A DNA stretch of 47,123 nt from NCBI GenBank assembly GCA_944367565.1, contig CALVWR010000015.1, positions 1 through 47,123 on the forward strand, read 5' to 3'. The stretch comes from an uncultured Clostridia bacterium (lineage in GTDB: Bacteria; Bacillota; Clostridia; Christensenellales; Borkfalkiaceae). The position numbers and the translations under genes are program-made. This document shows, piece by piece, positions 7,708 through 15,476 of this stretch (its first letter is position 1; the number at the start of each line of letters is the position of its first letter). Below the pieces are notes generated by a model. The model did no database searches. It saw nothing but the letters and a program-made list of their open reading frames with translations, and was not told where the DNA came from.

Positions 7708-8556
7708 ATGAATATCGGCATTGTCGGTCTCGGACTGATCGGCGGTTCTATCGCCAAAGCCATCAAAAAGAATACAAACCATCGTGTGTACGGGTCGGAT
7801 ATCAACGAAGAAAGCCTGAGAAAAGCCGTTCTCGTCGGCGCGATCGACGGCAAACTGACCGATCTTTCCGCACTCGATCTCCTGATCGTGGCGCTCTATC
7901 CTTCCGCAATTATCAGATATGTGGAGGAAAATGCGGATAAAATCCCGAAAAAGTGTATCGTCACCGATACGGCGGGGGTCAAGAAGGTCATCTGCGACGT
8001 GCTGTTTCCGCTTGCGCGCGAAAAGGGTTTTATCTATATCGGCGGACATCCCATGGCAGGCGTCGAGTTTTCCGGCTTCGATCATTCGAGGGAGGCGCTT
8101 TTCAAAAACGCCTCGATGATTCTCGTGCCGGACAAAACGGTCACGATCGCCGCGCTGGAAACGATGAAGGAACTTTTTACCGCCATCGGATTCACACGGA
8201 TTCAGTTCGCCACTCCCGAAGAACACGATAAGATGATCGCGCTGACCTCGCAGCTGGCACACGTCTTGTCGAGCGCATATGTCAAGAGTCCGTCTGCACT
8301 CAGTCACAAAGGATTTTCCGCCGGAAGCTTCCGCGATATGACGAGGGTTGCCCGGCTCAACGAGGAGATGTGGACGGAACTGTTTTTCGACAACAAGGAA
8401 AATCTGCTTACGGAGATCGACGGACTGATCGAAAGGCTCGGGGAGTACAAATGCGCCCTTTATGAAAACGATGCGGAAACCATGAAACAGCTACTGAAAG
8501 AAGGGAGGGAGCGCAAGGCGCTTGCCGACAGAAAATATGATAAGAATACCGATTGA
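7708..8556 (+). CDS. tyrA: Prephenate dehydrogenase
   Basis: A 282-residue NAD(P)-dependent enzyme that oxidatively decarboxylates prephenate to 4-hydroxyphenylpyruvate, the tyrosine branch. The N-terminal Rossmann motif GIVGLGLIGGSIA (residues 4-16) binds the cofactor. GGHPMAGVEFSG and TSQLAHVLSSA carry the catalytic histidine regions. The protein ends without an ACT or chorismate mutase domain, so it is the simple monofunctional form; feedback sensing must come from elsewhere, plausibly the operon leader. The start is ATG 7708, with GAGG six bases upstream and only 8 bases after the aroF stop. Its 3' end overlaps aroB by 20 bases. Confidence 0.95.
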   Translation: MNIGIVGLGLIGGSIAKAIKKNTNHRVYGSDINEESLRKAVLVGAIDGKLTDLSALDLLIVALYPSAIIRYVEENADKIPKKCIVTDTAGVKKVICDVLFPLAREKGFIYIGGHPMAGVEFSGFDHSREALFKNASMILVPDKTVTIAALETMKELFTAIGFTRIQFATPEEHDKMIALTSQLAHVLSSAYVKSPSALSHKGFSAGSFRDMTRVARLNEEMWTELFFDNKENLLTEIDGLIERLGEYKCALYENDAETMKQLLKEGRERKALADRKYDKNTD

Positions 8557-9586
8557 AACGCATACGCCTTACGAAGTGCTTATCGGAAAGGGCGTATTGG
8601 CAAATACGGGAACGGAGATCCGCCGCGTCGCAGCGGAAGCGAAAAAGGCGTTTATCGTTTCCGACGATACCGTGCTTGCCCTTTACGGGAAGAGCGTGCG
8701 CGATTCGCTCGTCGCGGCGGGGTTTCGGGTATATACTCTGGCGTTTGCGCACGGCGAGGAACATAAAACACTGGCTACGGCGGAGAAGATCCTGTCCACG
8801 CTCTGTGCCGCGGAGATCACGCGCACGGATGTACTCGTCGCGCTCGGCGGCGGCGTGGTGGGGGATGTGTGCGGCTTTGTTGCGGCAATCTATCTTCGCG
8901 GCGTGAAGTTTGTGCAGATTCCCACGACGTTGCTTGCGGCGGTCGATTCGTCGGTAGGCGGAAAGACGGGAGTGGATCTGCCCGCGGGCAAGAATCTTGC
9001 GGGCGCGTTTCATCAGCCTTCCGCGGTCGTGTGCGATACGGAGATTTTATCGGCGCTTCCCGATCGGCTTTTTTCCGAAGGCATGGCGGAAGTGATCAAG
9101 TACGGCATGATCGGCAACGCGGCGTTTTTCGGCGCGCTGGAAAACGGACAGGCCGATCTCGAAACGATCGTGGAAACGAGCGTGCGCGCGAAGGCGGAAA
9201 TCGTGAAGAAGGATGAATTCGACAAGGGCGAAAGAATGCTGCTCAATTTCGGGCACACGTTCGGTCACGCCATCGAAAAGCTGAGCGGCTTTTCTCTCAG
9301 TCACGGAGAGGGCGTGGCGATGGGCATGGTTTTTGCCTGTCGGTATGCCGATAAGATCGGATTTTCGCAGGAGGCGGACATTGCGAAGCGCCTGAGCGCC
9401 GTCCTCGCTCGGTACCGTCTGCCCGCCGCATCGCCTTTTACCGGCAGGGAACTTTTTGCCGCCATGGTCAACGATAAAAAACGCAGGGGAGATACGATCT
9501 CTTTAATTTTGCCGCGTTCGGCAGGCGATGCGCGCATCGTGCCTGTGCCGATGGAGACGTTCAAGGAGGTTCTGACCGGTCTATGA
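8537..9586 (+). CDS. aroB: 3-dehydroquinate synthase
   Basis: A 349-residue NAD+- and metal-dependent enzyme that converts DAHP to 3-dehydroquinate, the second shikimate step. Visible signatures are the glycine-rich LVALGGGVVGDVCGFVAA, IPTTLLAAVDSSVGGKTGV, and the metal-ligand region LNFGHTFGHAIE with SHGEGVAMGM. Length is normal. The start is not certain: ATG 8537 gives an N-terminus of family-like length but has no good Shine-Dalgarno sequence. A TTG at 8522 would add five residues and sits about 12 bases after GGGAGG. In both cases it overlaps the tyrA end, which suggests translational coupling. The stop overlaps the aroA start (ATGA). Confidence 0.95.
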   Translation: MIRIPIETHTPYEVLIGKGVLANTGTEIRRVAAEAKKAFIVSDDTVLALYGKSVRDSLVAAGFRVYTLAFAHGEEHKTLATAEKILSTLCAAEITRTDVLVALGGGVVGDVCGFVAAIYLRGVKFVQIPTTLLAAVDSSVGGKTGVDLPAGKNLAGAFHQPSAVVCDTEILSALPDRLFSEGMAEVIKYGMIGNAAFFGALENGQADLETIVETSVRAKAEIVKKDEFDKGERMLLNFGHTFGHAIEKLSGFSLSHGEGVAMGMVFACRYADKIGFSQEADIAKRLSAVLARYRLPAASPFTGRELFAAMVNDKKRRGDTISLILPRSAGDARIVPVPMETFKEVLTGL

Positions 9587-10782
9587 ATGTAAAAATCAGT
9601 CCTTGTACGCTGGACGGCGATGTGATTGCGCCGCCTTCCAAATCGGCGGCGCATCGCGCTTTTCTCTGCGCGGCGCTGGCGGAAAAAAAGAGCGAGATCG
9701 TCATCGGGGAATTATCGAAGGATCTTCAGGCGACGGTGCGGTGTATCGATTCTCTGGGCGGGAACGTCGTGAGGAAAGGGGACACCGTCGAGATCAGACC
9801 GGTCGGCGGCGTCGGCAAGGCGTTGCTCGATTGCGGCGAGAGCGGAAGCACGTTGCGCTTCTTTCTGCCCGTTGCGGCGGCGCTCGGTACGGAGGCGACT
9901 TTCTTCGGTTCGGGGAAACTGCCATCCCGTCCCATCGGAGAACTGCTCTCGGTCCTGCGGGGTTGTACGGTATCTTCGGAACGGTTGCCTCTGACGGTCA
10001 GAGGGCGGCTGCAAAGCGGCGAATTCCGCCTCAGAGGGGACGTAAGTTCGCAATACGTTACGGGGTTGCTGTTCGCTCTTCCCTTACTCGGGGGAGACAG
10101 CTCGATCGTGCTGACGACGCCTCTTGAAAGCGCGTCCTATGTGGAGATGACGCTCGATGCGCTGCAAAGGAGCAAGATCGCGTTCAGGCGCACGGAAAAC
10201 GGATATTTTGTTCCGGGAGGGCAACGCTATTGTCCGCCGGAACGGACGGAAATCGAGGGTGACTGGTCCAACGCGGCGTTTTTCATCACTGCGAGTGCGA
10301 TCGGCAATCTGGTGCGGGTACGCGGCGTCGACAGACAATCGGCGCAGGGCGACGCCGTCATCCGGGACGTGCTGTTGTCGCTGAGAAGCAGCGGAGCGGA
10401 GATCGATGCGGGGAACATCCCCGACCTCGTTCCGATCGTCAGCGTGGCGGCGGCATATGCCACGGGGCGGACGGTTATACGCAACGCGGCGCGGCTGAGG
10501 GCGAAGGAGTGCGACAGATTGCACGCCATGGCGCTCAATCTGAACGCGCTTGGCGGTAAAGTGCGGGAGACCGACGACGGACTCGTCATTGACGGGACGG
10601 GCGGTCTGCACGGCGGACGGGTTGAAGGCTTCAACGATCATCGCATCGTGATGAGCATGGCGATCGCCGCCACAAAGGCGGACGGCCCTGTGGAGATCAC
10701 CGACGCGGAAGCAGTGGCGAAGTCCTACCCCGCGTTTTTTGAAGAATTCAGGAGATTGGGAGGGAAAGCGGATGTCCTCTGA
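9583..10782 (+). CDS. aroA: 3-phosphoshikimate 1-carboxyvinyltransferase (EPSP synthase)
   Basis: A 399-residue enzyme that transfers the enolpyruvyl group from PEP to shikimate 3-phosphate, the sixth shikimate step and the glyphosate target. PSKSAAHR at residues 18-25 contains the substrate-binding lysine, DWSNAAFF and LRAKECDRL are family blocks, and FNDHRIVMSMAIA is near the C-terminus. The usual NAGTAMRPL motif of class I enzymes is replaced by ESGSTLRFF (residues 86-94), as in some Clostridia, so the proline that follows the arginine is Phe here. It overlaps aroB by four bases and aroC by eleven. Length is a little shorter than the 427 residues of the E. coli enzyme. Confidence 0.95.
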   Translation: MNVKISPCTLDGDVIAPPSKSAAHRAFLCAALAEKKSEIVIGELSKDLQATVRCIDSLGGNVVRKGDTVEIRPVGGVGKALLDCGESGSTLRFFLPVAAALGTEATFFGSGKLPSRPIGELLSVLRGCTVSSERLPLTVRGRLQSGEFRLRGDVSSQYVTGLLFALPLLGGDSSIVLTTPLESASYVEMTLDALQRSKIAFRRTENGYFVPGGQRYCPPERTEIEGDWSNAAFFITASAIGNLVRVRGVDRQSAQGDAVIRDVLLSLRSSGAEIDAGNIPDLVPIVSVAAAYATGRTVIRNAARLRAKECDRLHAMALNLNALGGKVRETDDGLVIDGTGGLHGGRVEGFNDHRIVMSMAIAATKADGPVEITDAEAVAKSYPAFFEEFRRLGGKADVL

Positions 10783-11869
10783 TTTCGGGAAAAATCTGAA
10801 AGTGAGTATATTCGGACAATCGCACTCCGCGGCGATCGGCGCGGTGATCGACGGCTTGCCCGCGGGATACGCGGTCGACGAAGAGGCGTTGCAGGCGTTT
10901 GTCGACCGCCGCCGTGCGAAGGACGTCTTGTCCACCGCCCGGCGGGAAGCGGATAAAGTCAATATCGTGAGCGGCTTGTTCGAGGGAAAGACGTGCGGCG
11001 CGCCCCTCGCGTTATTTTTGGAAAACAACGACGTACGCTCTTCCGACTACGACGAGCTCAGGGTTCGTCCGCGTCCGTCGCATGCCGATTATACGTCGTA
11101 TGTGAAATACGGGGCGCGGGATCATCGCGGCGGCGGTCATTTTTCGGGAAGACTGACGGCGGCGTTATGCGCGGCGGGAGGGATCGCCTTGCAGATCCTC
11201 GAACAGTTCGGCATATCGGTCGGCGCGCACGTTCTGCGCATCGGAAAGGTGACGGATCTTCCTTTCGATCCCGTGAAAGTCGGCAAAGCGGATTTTTGTT
11301 ATCCGACGGATTTCCCCGCGCTTTCCGCCGAAGCGGCGGAAAAGATGAAAGCGGAGATCCTCACGGCAAAGAGCGAATGCGACAGCGTGGGCGGCATTGT
11401 GGAATGTGCCGCGACGGGCGTTCCCGCGGGACTCGGCGAGCCGATGTTCGGCGGTGTGGAAAACGCGCTTGCGGCGAATCTGTTCGGCATTCCCGCCGTC
11501 AGGGGAGTGGAATTCGGCAACGGCTTTGCGGCGGCGACGCTCCGCGGCTCGGAAAATAACGACGCGTTTTATTACGACGGCGATACGGTAAAAACCGTCA
11601 CCAACAATGCGGGGGGCGTCAACGGCGGCATTTCCAACGGGATGCCCGTGCTTTTCCGCGTGGCGTTCAAGCCGACGGCGTCGATCTTCCGCCCGCAGGA
11701 AACCGTCGATCTGGAAAAGAAGGAAAATGTGAGTCTGCTCATTCGCGGCAGACACGACCCGTGCATCGCGGTAAGAGCGGTGCCGGTAACGGAAGGCGTT
11801 GCGGGACTGACGATCCTCGATCTGCTGCTCGGCGCCGGGAAAGATACGTTGAATCGGAGAGGTGATTAA
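10772..11869 (+). CDS. aroC: Chorismate synthase
   Basis: A 365-residue FMN-dependent enzyme that makes chorismate from EPSP, the last common step. The family signatures are GQSHSAAIGAVIDGLPAG near the N-terminus, the RPRPSHADYT region, ARDHRGGGHFSGR, and the C-terminal RGRHDPCIAVRAVPV. The start is ATG 10772 behind GGGAGGG, within the 3' end of aroA. An in-frame upstream start at 10739 is less likely because it would place 11 extra residues before the conserved SSDFGKNLKV opening. It is followed by pheA after one base, with the pheA ribosome binding site inside the end of aroC. Confidence 0.96.
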   Translation: MSSDFGKNLKVSIFGQSHSAAIGAVIDGLPAGYAVDEEALQAFVDRRRAKDVLSTARREADKVNIVSGLFEGKTCGAPLALFLENNDVRSSDYDELRVRPRPSHADYTSYVKYGARDHRGGGHFSGRLTAALCAAGGIALQILEQFGISVGAHVLRIGKVTDLPFDPVKVGKADFCYPTDFPALSAEAAEKMKAEILTAKSECDSVGGIVECAATGVPAGLGEPMFGGVENALAANLFGIPAVRGVEFGNGFAAATLRGSENNDAFYYDGDTVKTVTNNAGGVNGGISNGMPVLFRVAFKPTASIFRPQETVDLEKKENVSLLIRGRHDPCIAVRAVPVTEGVAGLTILDLLLGAGKDTLNRRGD

Positions 11870-11870
11870 A

Positions 11871-13010
11871 ATGGAAGAATTAAAAAAGGTAAGAGAAAAG
11901 ATCGACAAGATCGACGAACAGATTGCCGATCTGTTCGTCGATCGGATGGAGAAGGTGGAGGAAGTGACCGCCGTCAAGAAGAAAAACGGGATTCCCGTTT
12001 ACAATCCCGATCGGGAGAGGGAAGTGCTGAACAAGGTGGCGGACCGCGTTCCGGAAAAATACGACGCATATTCGAGAGTGCTTTTTTCCACGATGTTCGA
12101 GCTGAGCCGTTCCTATCAGAGCGCGCTGACCTCCTCGTCGGCGTTGGAAAAGGTCATACGCGACGCGGTGAGCCGCACGAAAGCCGACTTCCCCGAACGC
12201 GCGACGGTGGCGTGTCAGGGCGTGGAGGGCGCATATTCCTCCCTCGCCGCGGAAAAGCTGTTCCGCTTGCCGAACATCCTGTATTTCCGCCATTGGGAAG
12301 GGGTGTTTTCCGCCGTGGAAAAGGGACTTTGCAAATACGGCGTACTGCCGATTGAAAATTCTTCGAACGGATCGGTGAACGGCGTGTACGATCTGATGCT
12401 CAACCATAATTTTTACATCGTCAGGACGGTGAAGCTGCACGTTTCCCACGTTCTGCTGGCGAAGGAAGGCGTCAGGGCGGAGGACATCCGCGAAATCTAT
12501 TCTCACGAGCAGGCGCTCGGTCAGTGCAGCGCGTTTCTCAAAGCCCATCCCGACGTTAAGCTCAACGTATGCGAAAATACCGCGATGGCGGCGAAAGCGG
12601 TTTCCGAAAGCGGAAGAAACGATGTGGCGGCGATTTCTTCCGCGAACTGCGCGCAGCTGTATAATCTTAAGGTTTTGTCCCGCAAGGTACAGAACAGCGA
12701 CAATAATTACACGCGGTTTATCTGTATTTCCAAAGAGCCGGAGATCTACGCGGGGGCGAATAAAATCAGCCTGATGCTGACTCTGCCGCACCGTCCCGGC
12801 GCGCTGTACAGCGTGATGAGCAAATTCAACGCTCTCGATCTGAACCTTTCCAAACTGGAATCCCGTCCCATCGTCGGCAGCGATTTCGAGTTCATGTTCT
12901 ACTTCGACATCGAGGCGGAGATCCATAAGGAAAGCGTCATCAAACTGATGAGCGAACTGTCCTCGTCTTTGGAACGCTTCGTGTTTTTGGGCGCGTATTC
13001 GGAACTGTGA
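11871..13010 (+). CDS. pheA: Bifunctional chorismate mutase / prephenate dehydratase
   Basis: A 379-residue P-protein that makes phenylpyruvate from chorismate by way of prephenate, the phenylalanine branch. Residues 1 to about 90 are an all-helical AroQ chorismate mutase domain (KVREKIDKIDEQIADLF, then the NPDREREVL helix). Residues about 100-285 are prephenate dehydratase, with VACQGVEGAYSSLAAE, IENSSNGSV and the NNYTRFICIS motif that carries the catalytic threonine. Residues about 295-375 are an ACT domain (LPHRPGALYSVM, then LNLSKLESRP), which binds Phe for feedback inhibition in relatives. The start is ATG 11871, eight bases after GGAGAGG; a GTG nine bases earlier is less likely. The stop overlaps the start of aroEK (TGATG). 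Confidence 0.95.
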   Translation: MEELKKVREKIDKIDEQIADLFVDRMEKVEEVTAVKKKNGIPVYNPDREREVLNKVADRVPEKYDAYSRVLFSTMFELSRSYQSALTSSSALEKVIRDAVSRTKADFPERATVACQGVEGAYSSLAAEKLFRLPNILYFRHWEGVFSAVEKGLCKYGVLPIENSSNGSVNGVYDLMLNHNFYIVRTVKLHVSHVLLAKEGVRAEDIREIYSHEQALGQCSAFLKAHPDVKLNVCENTAMAAKAVSESGRNDVAAISSANCAQLYNLKVLSRKVQNSDNNYTRFICISKEPEIYAGANKISLMLTLPHRPGALYSVMSKFNALDLNLSKLESRPIVGSDFEFMFYFDIEAEIHKESVIKLMSELSSSLERFVFLGAYSEL

Positions 13011-14242
13011 TGAAAGAATACCTGATCGGAGAAAGGCTGGGACACAGTTATTCCGTGGCGATCCATAACGCTTTCGGCGGCAAGGAATATGCATTGAAAG
13101 AGATCGCGCGCGAAGATCTGAAGGGCTTTATTGAAAAACGGGAATTCGGCGGACTGAACGTAACCGTTCCGTATAAACAGAGCGTAATGCCGCTGCTCGA
13201 CGAAATTTCACCGCTGGCGGAACGGATCGGCGCGGTGAATACCGTGGTCAACCGCGGCGGCAGACTGTACGGCTACAATACCGATTACGACGGCTTTGCC
13301 CGTCTGGCGGAACGGGCGGGCGTACGCTTTGCGGGCAGGCGCGTTCTCGTTCTCGGCACGGGCGGAACGAGCCGGACGGTGCAGACGGTGTGCCGCGATG
13401 CGGGCGCGGCGAGCGTGGAGACGGTGTCGCGTTCGGGAAAACTCAATTACGACAACGTTTACGAGCGGAGCGAAACGGAGATCGTCGTCAACACTACGCC
13501 CGTCGGGATGTATCCCGAAAGCGAGGGCAGGGCGGTCGATCTGTCGAAATTTCCCCGTCTTTGCGGGGCGCTGGACGTGATCTACAATCCGCTGCGCACG
13601 AATTTTGTCTTACAGGCGAGATCGCTCGGCGTTCCCGCCGAAGGCGGACTGGCGATGCTCGTGGCGCAGGGTGCGCGGGCGCGGGAGCTTTTCGACGGCG
13701 TGAAGATCGGCGAGGAGACGTTTGAAGTGGTCGTGCGCGCGATGCAGCGGCGGAGTGAAAACCTGGTGCTGATCGGTATGCCCGGTGCGGGAAAAAGCAC
13801 TGTCGGACGAGAAGCGGCGCGCGCGTTAAACAGACCGTTTTTCGATTGCGACGAGGAGATCGTGAAAGAAACGGGACTGAGCATAGAGGAGATCTTCGCC
13901 CGCGGAGGGGAAGTGCGGTTCCGGGCGGCGGAAAAAAGCGTGATCGGAGAACTCGCGAAAAAAAGCGGCGCGGTGATCGCTGCCGGCGGAGGCGCGGTCA
14001 AGGACAAAGCGAACGTGACGGCGTTCAAAAGAAACGGAAAAATCATGTATTTGAAGCGCGATACCGAACTGCTCGCCCTGAAGGGCAGACCCTTATCCAA
14101 AAACAGGGAAACGGTCAGAAAACTGTATGAAGAGCGGCGCGGACTTTACGAAGTCGCCGCCGATCGGACGATTGAAAACGACGGCGATCTGAAAAGTGCG
14201 ACCGCCGCCGTACTTGCGGCGTTTACGGGAGAGGAAATATGA
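13010..14242 (+). CDS. Shikimate dehydrogenase - shikimate kinase fusion (AroE-AroK)
   Basis: A 410-residue fusion of two consecutive shikimate enzymes. Residues 1 to about 245 are shikimate dehydrogenase: the catalytic Lys56 follows GGLNVTVPY, Asp92 is in NTDYDG, the cofactor loop is GTGGTSR (116-122), and NTTPVGMYP follows. Residues about 248-410 are shikimate kinase: Walker A GMPGAGKST (256-264), acidic shikimate and magnesium site FFDCDEEIV, GGEVRFRAAEK, and GGGAV (326-330). No stop or frameshift separates the halves, and both sets of key residues are kept, so both activities are expected. The fusion may channel shikimate from the dehydrogenase to the kinase. The start is ATG 13010, coupled to the pheA stop. 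The stop overlaps aroQ (ATGA). Confidence 0.93.
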   Translation: MKEYLIGERLGHSYSVAIHNAFGGKEYALKEIAREDLKGFIEKREFGGLNVTVPYKQSVMPLLDEISPLAERIGAVNTVVNRGGRLYGYNTDYDGFARLAERAGVRFAGRRVLVLGTGGTSRTVQTVCRDAGAASVETVSRSGKLNYDNVYERSETEIVVNTTPVGMYPESEGRAVDLSKFPRLCGALDVIYNPLRTNFVLQARSLGVPAEGGLAMLVAQGARARELFDGVKIGEETFEVVVRAMQRRSENLVLIGMPGAGKSTVGREAARALNRPFFDCDEEIVKETGLSIEEIFARGGEVRFRAAEKSVIGELAKKSGAVIAAGGGAVKDKANVTAFKRNGKIMYLKRDTELLALKGRPLSKNRETVRKLYEERRGLYEVAADRTIENDGDLKSATAAVLAAFTGEEI

Positions 14243-14673
14243 AAATTCTCGTCATCAACGGAGTCAATCTCAATATGCTCGGCATCCGCGAAAAAAATCT
14301 TTACGGAGATCGGGATTACCGCGCATTGCTGCGCTTTATCCGCGCGGAAGCGAAAAAACGGAAACTTTTCGTCCGATGCTTTCAGTCGAACAGCGAGGGC
14401 GATATCGTTACCGCCATCCAGAAAGCGTATCGGAAATTCGACGGGATCATCATCAACGCGGGGGCGTATACGCACACATCGATCGCCATTCTGGATGCGT
14501 TGAAAGCGGTGAATATCCCTACGGCGGAAGTGCATCTGACCGACATCTATGCACGCGAAGAGTTCAGGCATCTTTCGTATATATCCTTGGCGGCGGAAAA
14601 GACGATCTGCGGCAAAGGCTTTGCCGGCTATGCCGACGCGATGGATTTCCTTCTGGCAAACTGCCGCGTTTAG
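14239..14673 (+). CDS. aroQ: 3-dehydroquinate dehydratase, type II
   Basis: A 144-residue enzyme that dehydrates 3-dehydroquinate to 3-dehydroshikimate, the third shikimate step. It is the small dodecameric type II family: VINGVNLNMLGIREKNLYG at the N-terminus with the catalytic tyrosine, QSNSEGDIV, NAGAYTHTSIAI, and EVHLTDIYAREEFR with the histidine site shifted to His-Leu-Thr as in the family. Length fits. It is the last gene of the aro operon, overlapping the fusion gene by four bases, and a strong terminator follows 18 bases after its stop. With it the operon holds all seven shikimate pathway steps. Confidence 0.95.
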   Translation: MKILVINGVNLNMLGIREKNLYGDRDYRALLRFIRAEAKKRKLFVRCFQSNSEGDIVTAIQKAYRKFDGIIINAGAYTHTSIAILDALKAVNIPTAEVHLTDIYAREEFRHLSYISLAAEKTICGKGFAGYADAMDFLLANCRV

Positions 14674-14691
14674 TCGGTGAACGAAAAAGAA

Positions 14692-14727
14692 AAAACGCCT
14701 CCGGACGGTGTCGTCCGGAGGCGTTTT
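14692..14727. terminator. Bidirectional terminator between aroQ and the LOG-like gene
   Basis: A perfect 16-bp stem (14692-14707 with 14712-14727, loop GTGT) with T runs at the 3' end on both strands. It closes the aro operon and the convergent minus-strand gene. Confidence 0.92.
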
Positions 14728-14749
14728 GCCATAAGCCTTATTCTTTTGC

Positions 14750-15319
14750 TCAGCCGTTGAGATCGAGCAGGCGGATGCCTTTATGGTATTCGTTGAAAAG
14801 ATCGATCTTTTCGTTGAGAATCGCCATCGCTTCTTCAGCGGTGTTCACGCCGAAAACCTTGTCTTCAAACGGGTAGCGGATGCGGTGATCGAGCCGCGTG
14901 TCCGCAAGTTTTCCGCTCCAGCCGTCCACGTTCCTGAACGCGATGATCAGCCGCTTGAGCGACCACGCCAGCGCCATCTCCGAAAGCGTGCCCGCACCGC
15001 CGCCCACGGCGATCACCGCGGACGCGTTCGCTACGAGGGCGTTGCGCATCATGTCGAGCCCCGTCGGAATAACGATGTCCGCATATTTGTTGGCTTCGTT
15101 CGCGTCGAACGAGGGAACGAGCGCGACCGTGTCTCCTTCGCGGTATTTTTCAGACGCACGCGCGCCCATGAACGCCGCTTCCATCACGCCGCCCATGCCG
15201 CCGGATTGTACCCTGTATCCGTGGTCTACCAACGCTTTGCCCGTGGCAAATGCCGCTTTGAATTTATCGCCGTCCTTTTCTATTACGGCGTCTCCGATAA
15301 CCGATACCAATTTTCTCAT
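14750..15319 (-). CDS. LOG/TIGR00725-like Rossmann-fold protein
   Basis: A 189-residue protein of the SLOG superfamily, probably the TIGR00725 group. It has a Rossmann-like nucleotide-binding fold with SGGMGGVMEAAFMGA near residue 39 and the GGGAGTLSEMALAW loop near residue 106, which corresponds to the PGGxGTxxE motif of LOG phosphoribohydrolases and so-called lysine decarboxylase-like proteins. The leading proline of that motif is replaced by Val-Gly-Gly-Gly here, so cytokinin-type phosphoribohydrolase activity is uncertain. It has no membrane segment. The start is ATG 15319 with AAGGAG upstream. It is a lone minus-strand gene convergent with aroQ. The ligand is unknown; nucleotide or nucleotide-sugar binding is likely. 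Confidence 0.75.
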   Translation of the reverse strand: MRKLVSVIGDAVIEKDGDKFKAAFATGKALVDHGYRVQSGGMGGVMEAAFMGARASEKYREGDTVALVPSFDANEANKYADIVIPTGLDMMRNALVANASAVIAVGGGAGTLSEMALAWSLKRLIIAFRNVDGWSGKLADTRLDHRIRYPFEDKVFGVNTAEEAMAILNEKIDLFNEYHKGIRLLDLNG

Positions 15320-15438
15320 AAAAAACTCCTTTTTTATAGTATGTTCCGTTTACAGGTAAAGTTTACCATATCCGAAACAAAATTTCAACGTCTTTTTTCC
15401 CCGCATGAGCCGAATTGCGGAATCGTATGCTTTTCCGC

Positions 15439-15467
15439 TTGTAAAATTTCCGGGTTTGTGCTACAAT
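15439..15467 (+). promoter_or_regulatory. Promoter of the trmB-like gene (leaderless layout)
   Basis: TTGTAA (15439-15444), a 17-nt spacer and TACAAT (15462-15467). The predicted start near 15474 is only about three bases from the ATG at 15477, and there is no Shine-Dalgarno sequence, so the message would be leaderless or nearly so. Confidence 0.65.
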
Positions 15468-15476
15468 AACAACAGT

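Noticed and set aside
11880-13094. A 404-codon minus-strand open frame opposite pheA
   Set aside because: It is a shadow of the high-GC codon pattern of pheA, has no ribosome binding site and no recognisable motif; pheA has clear domains on the plus strand.
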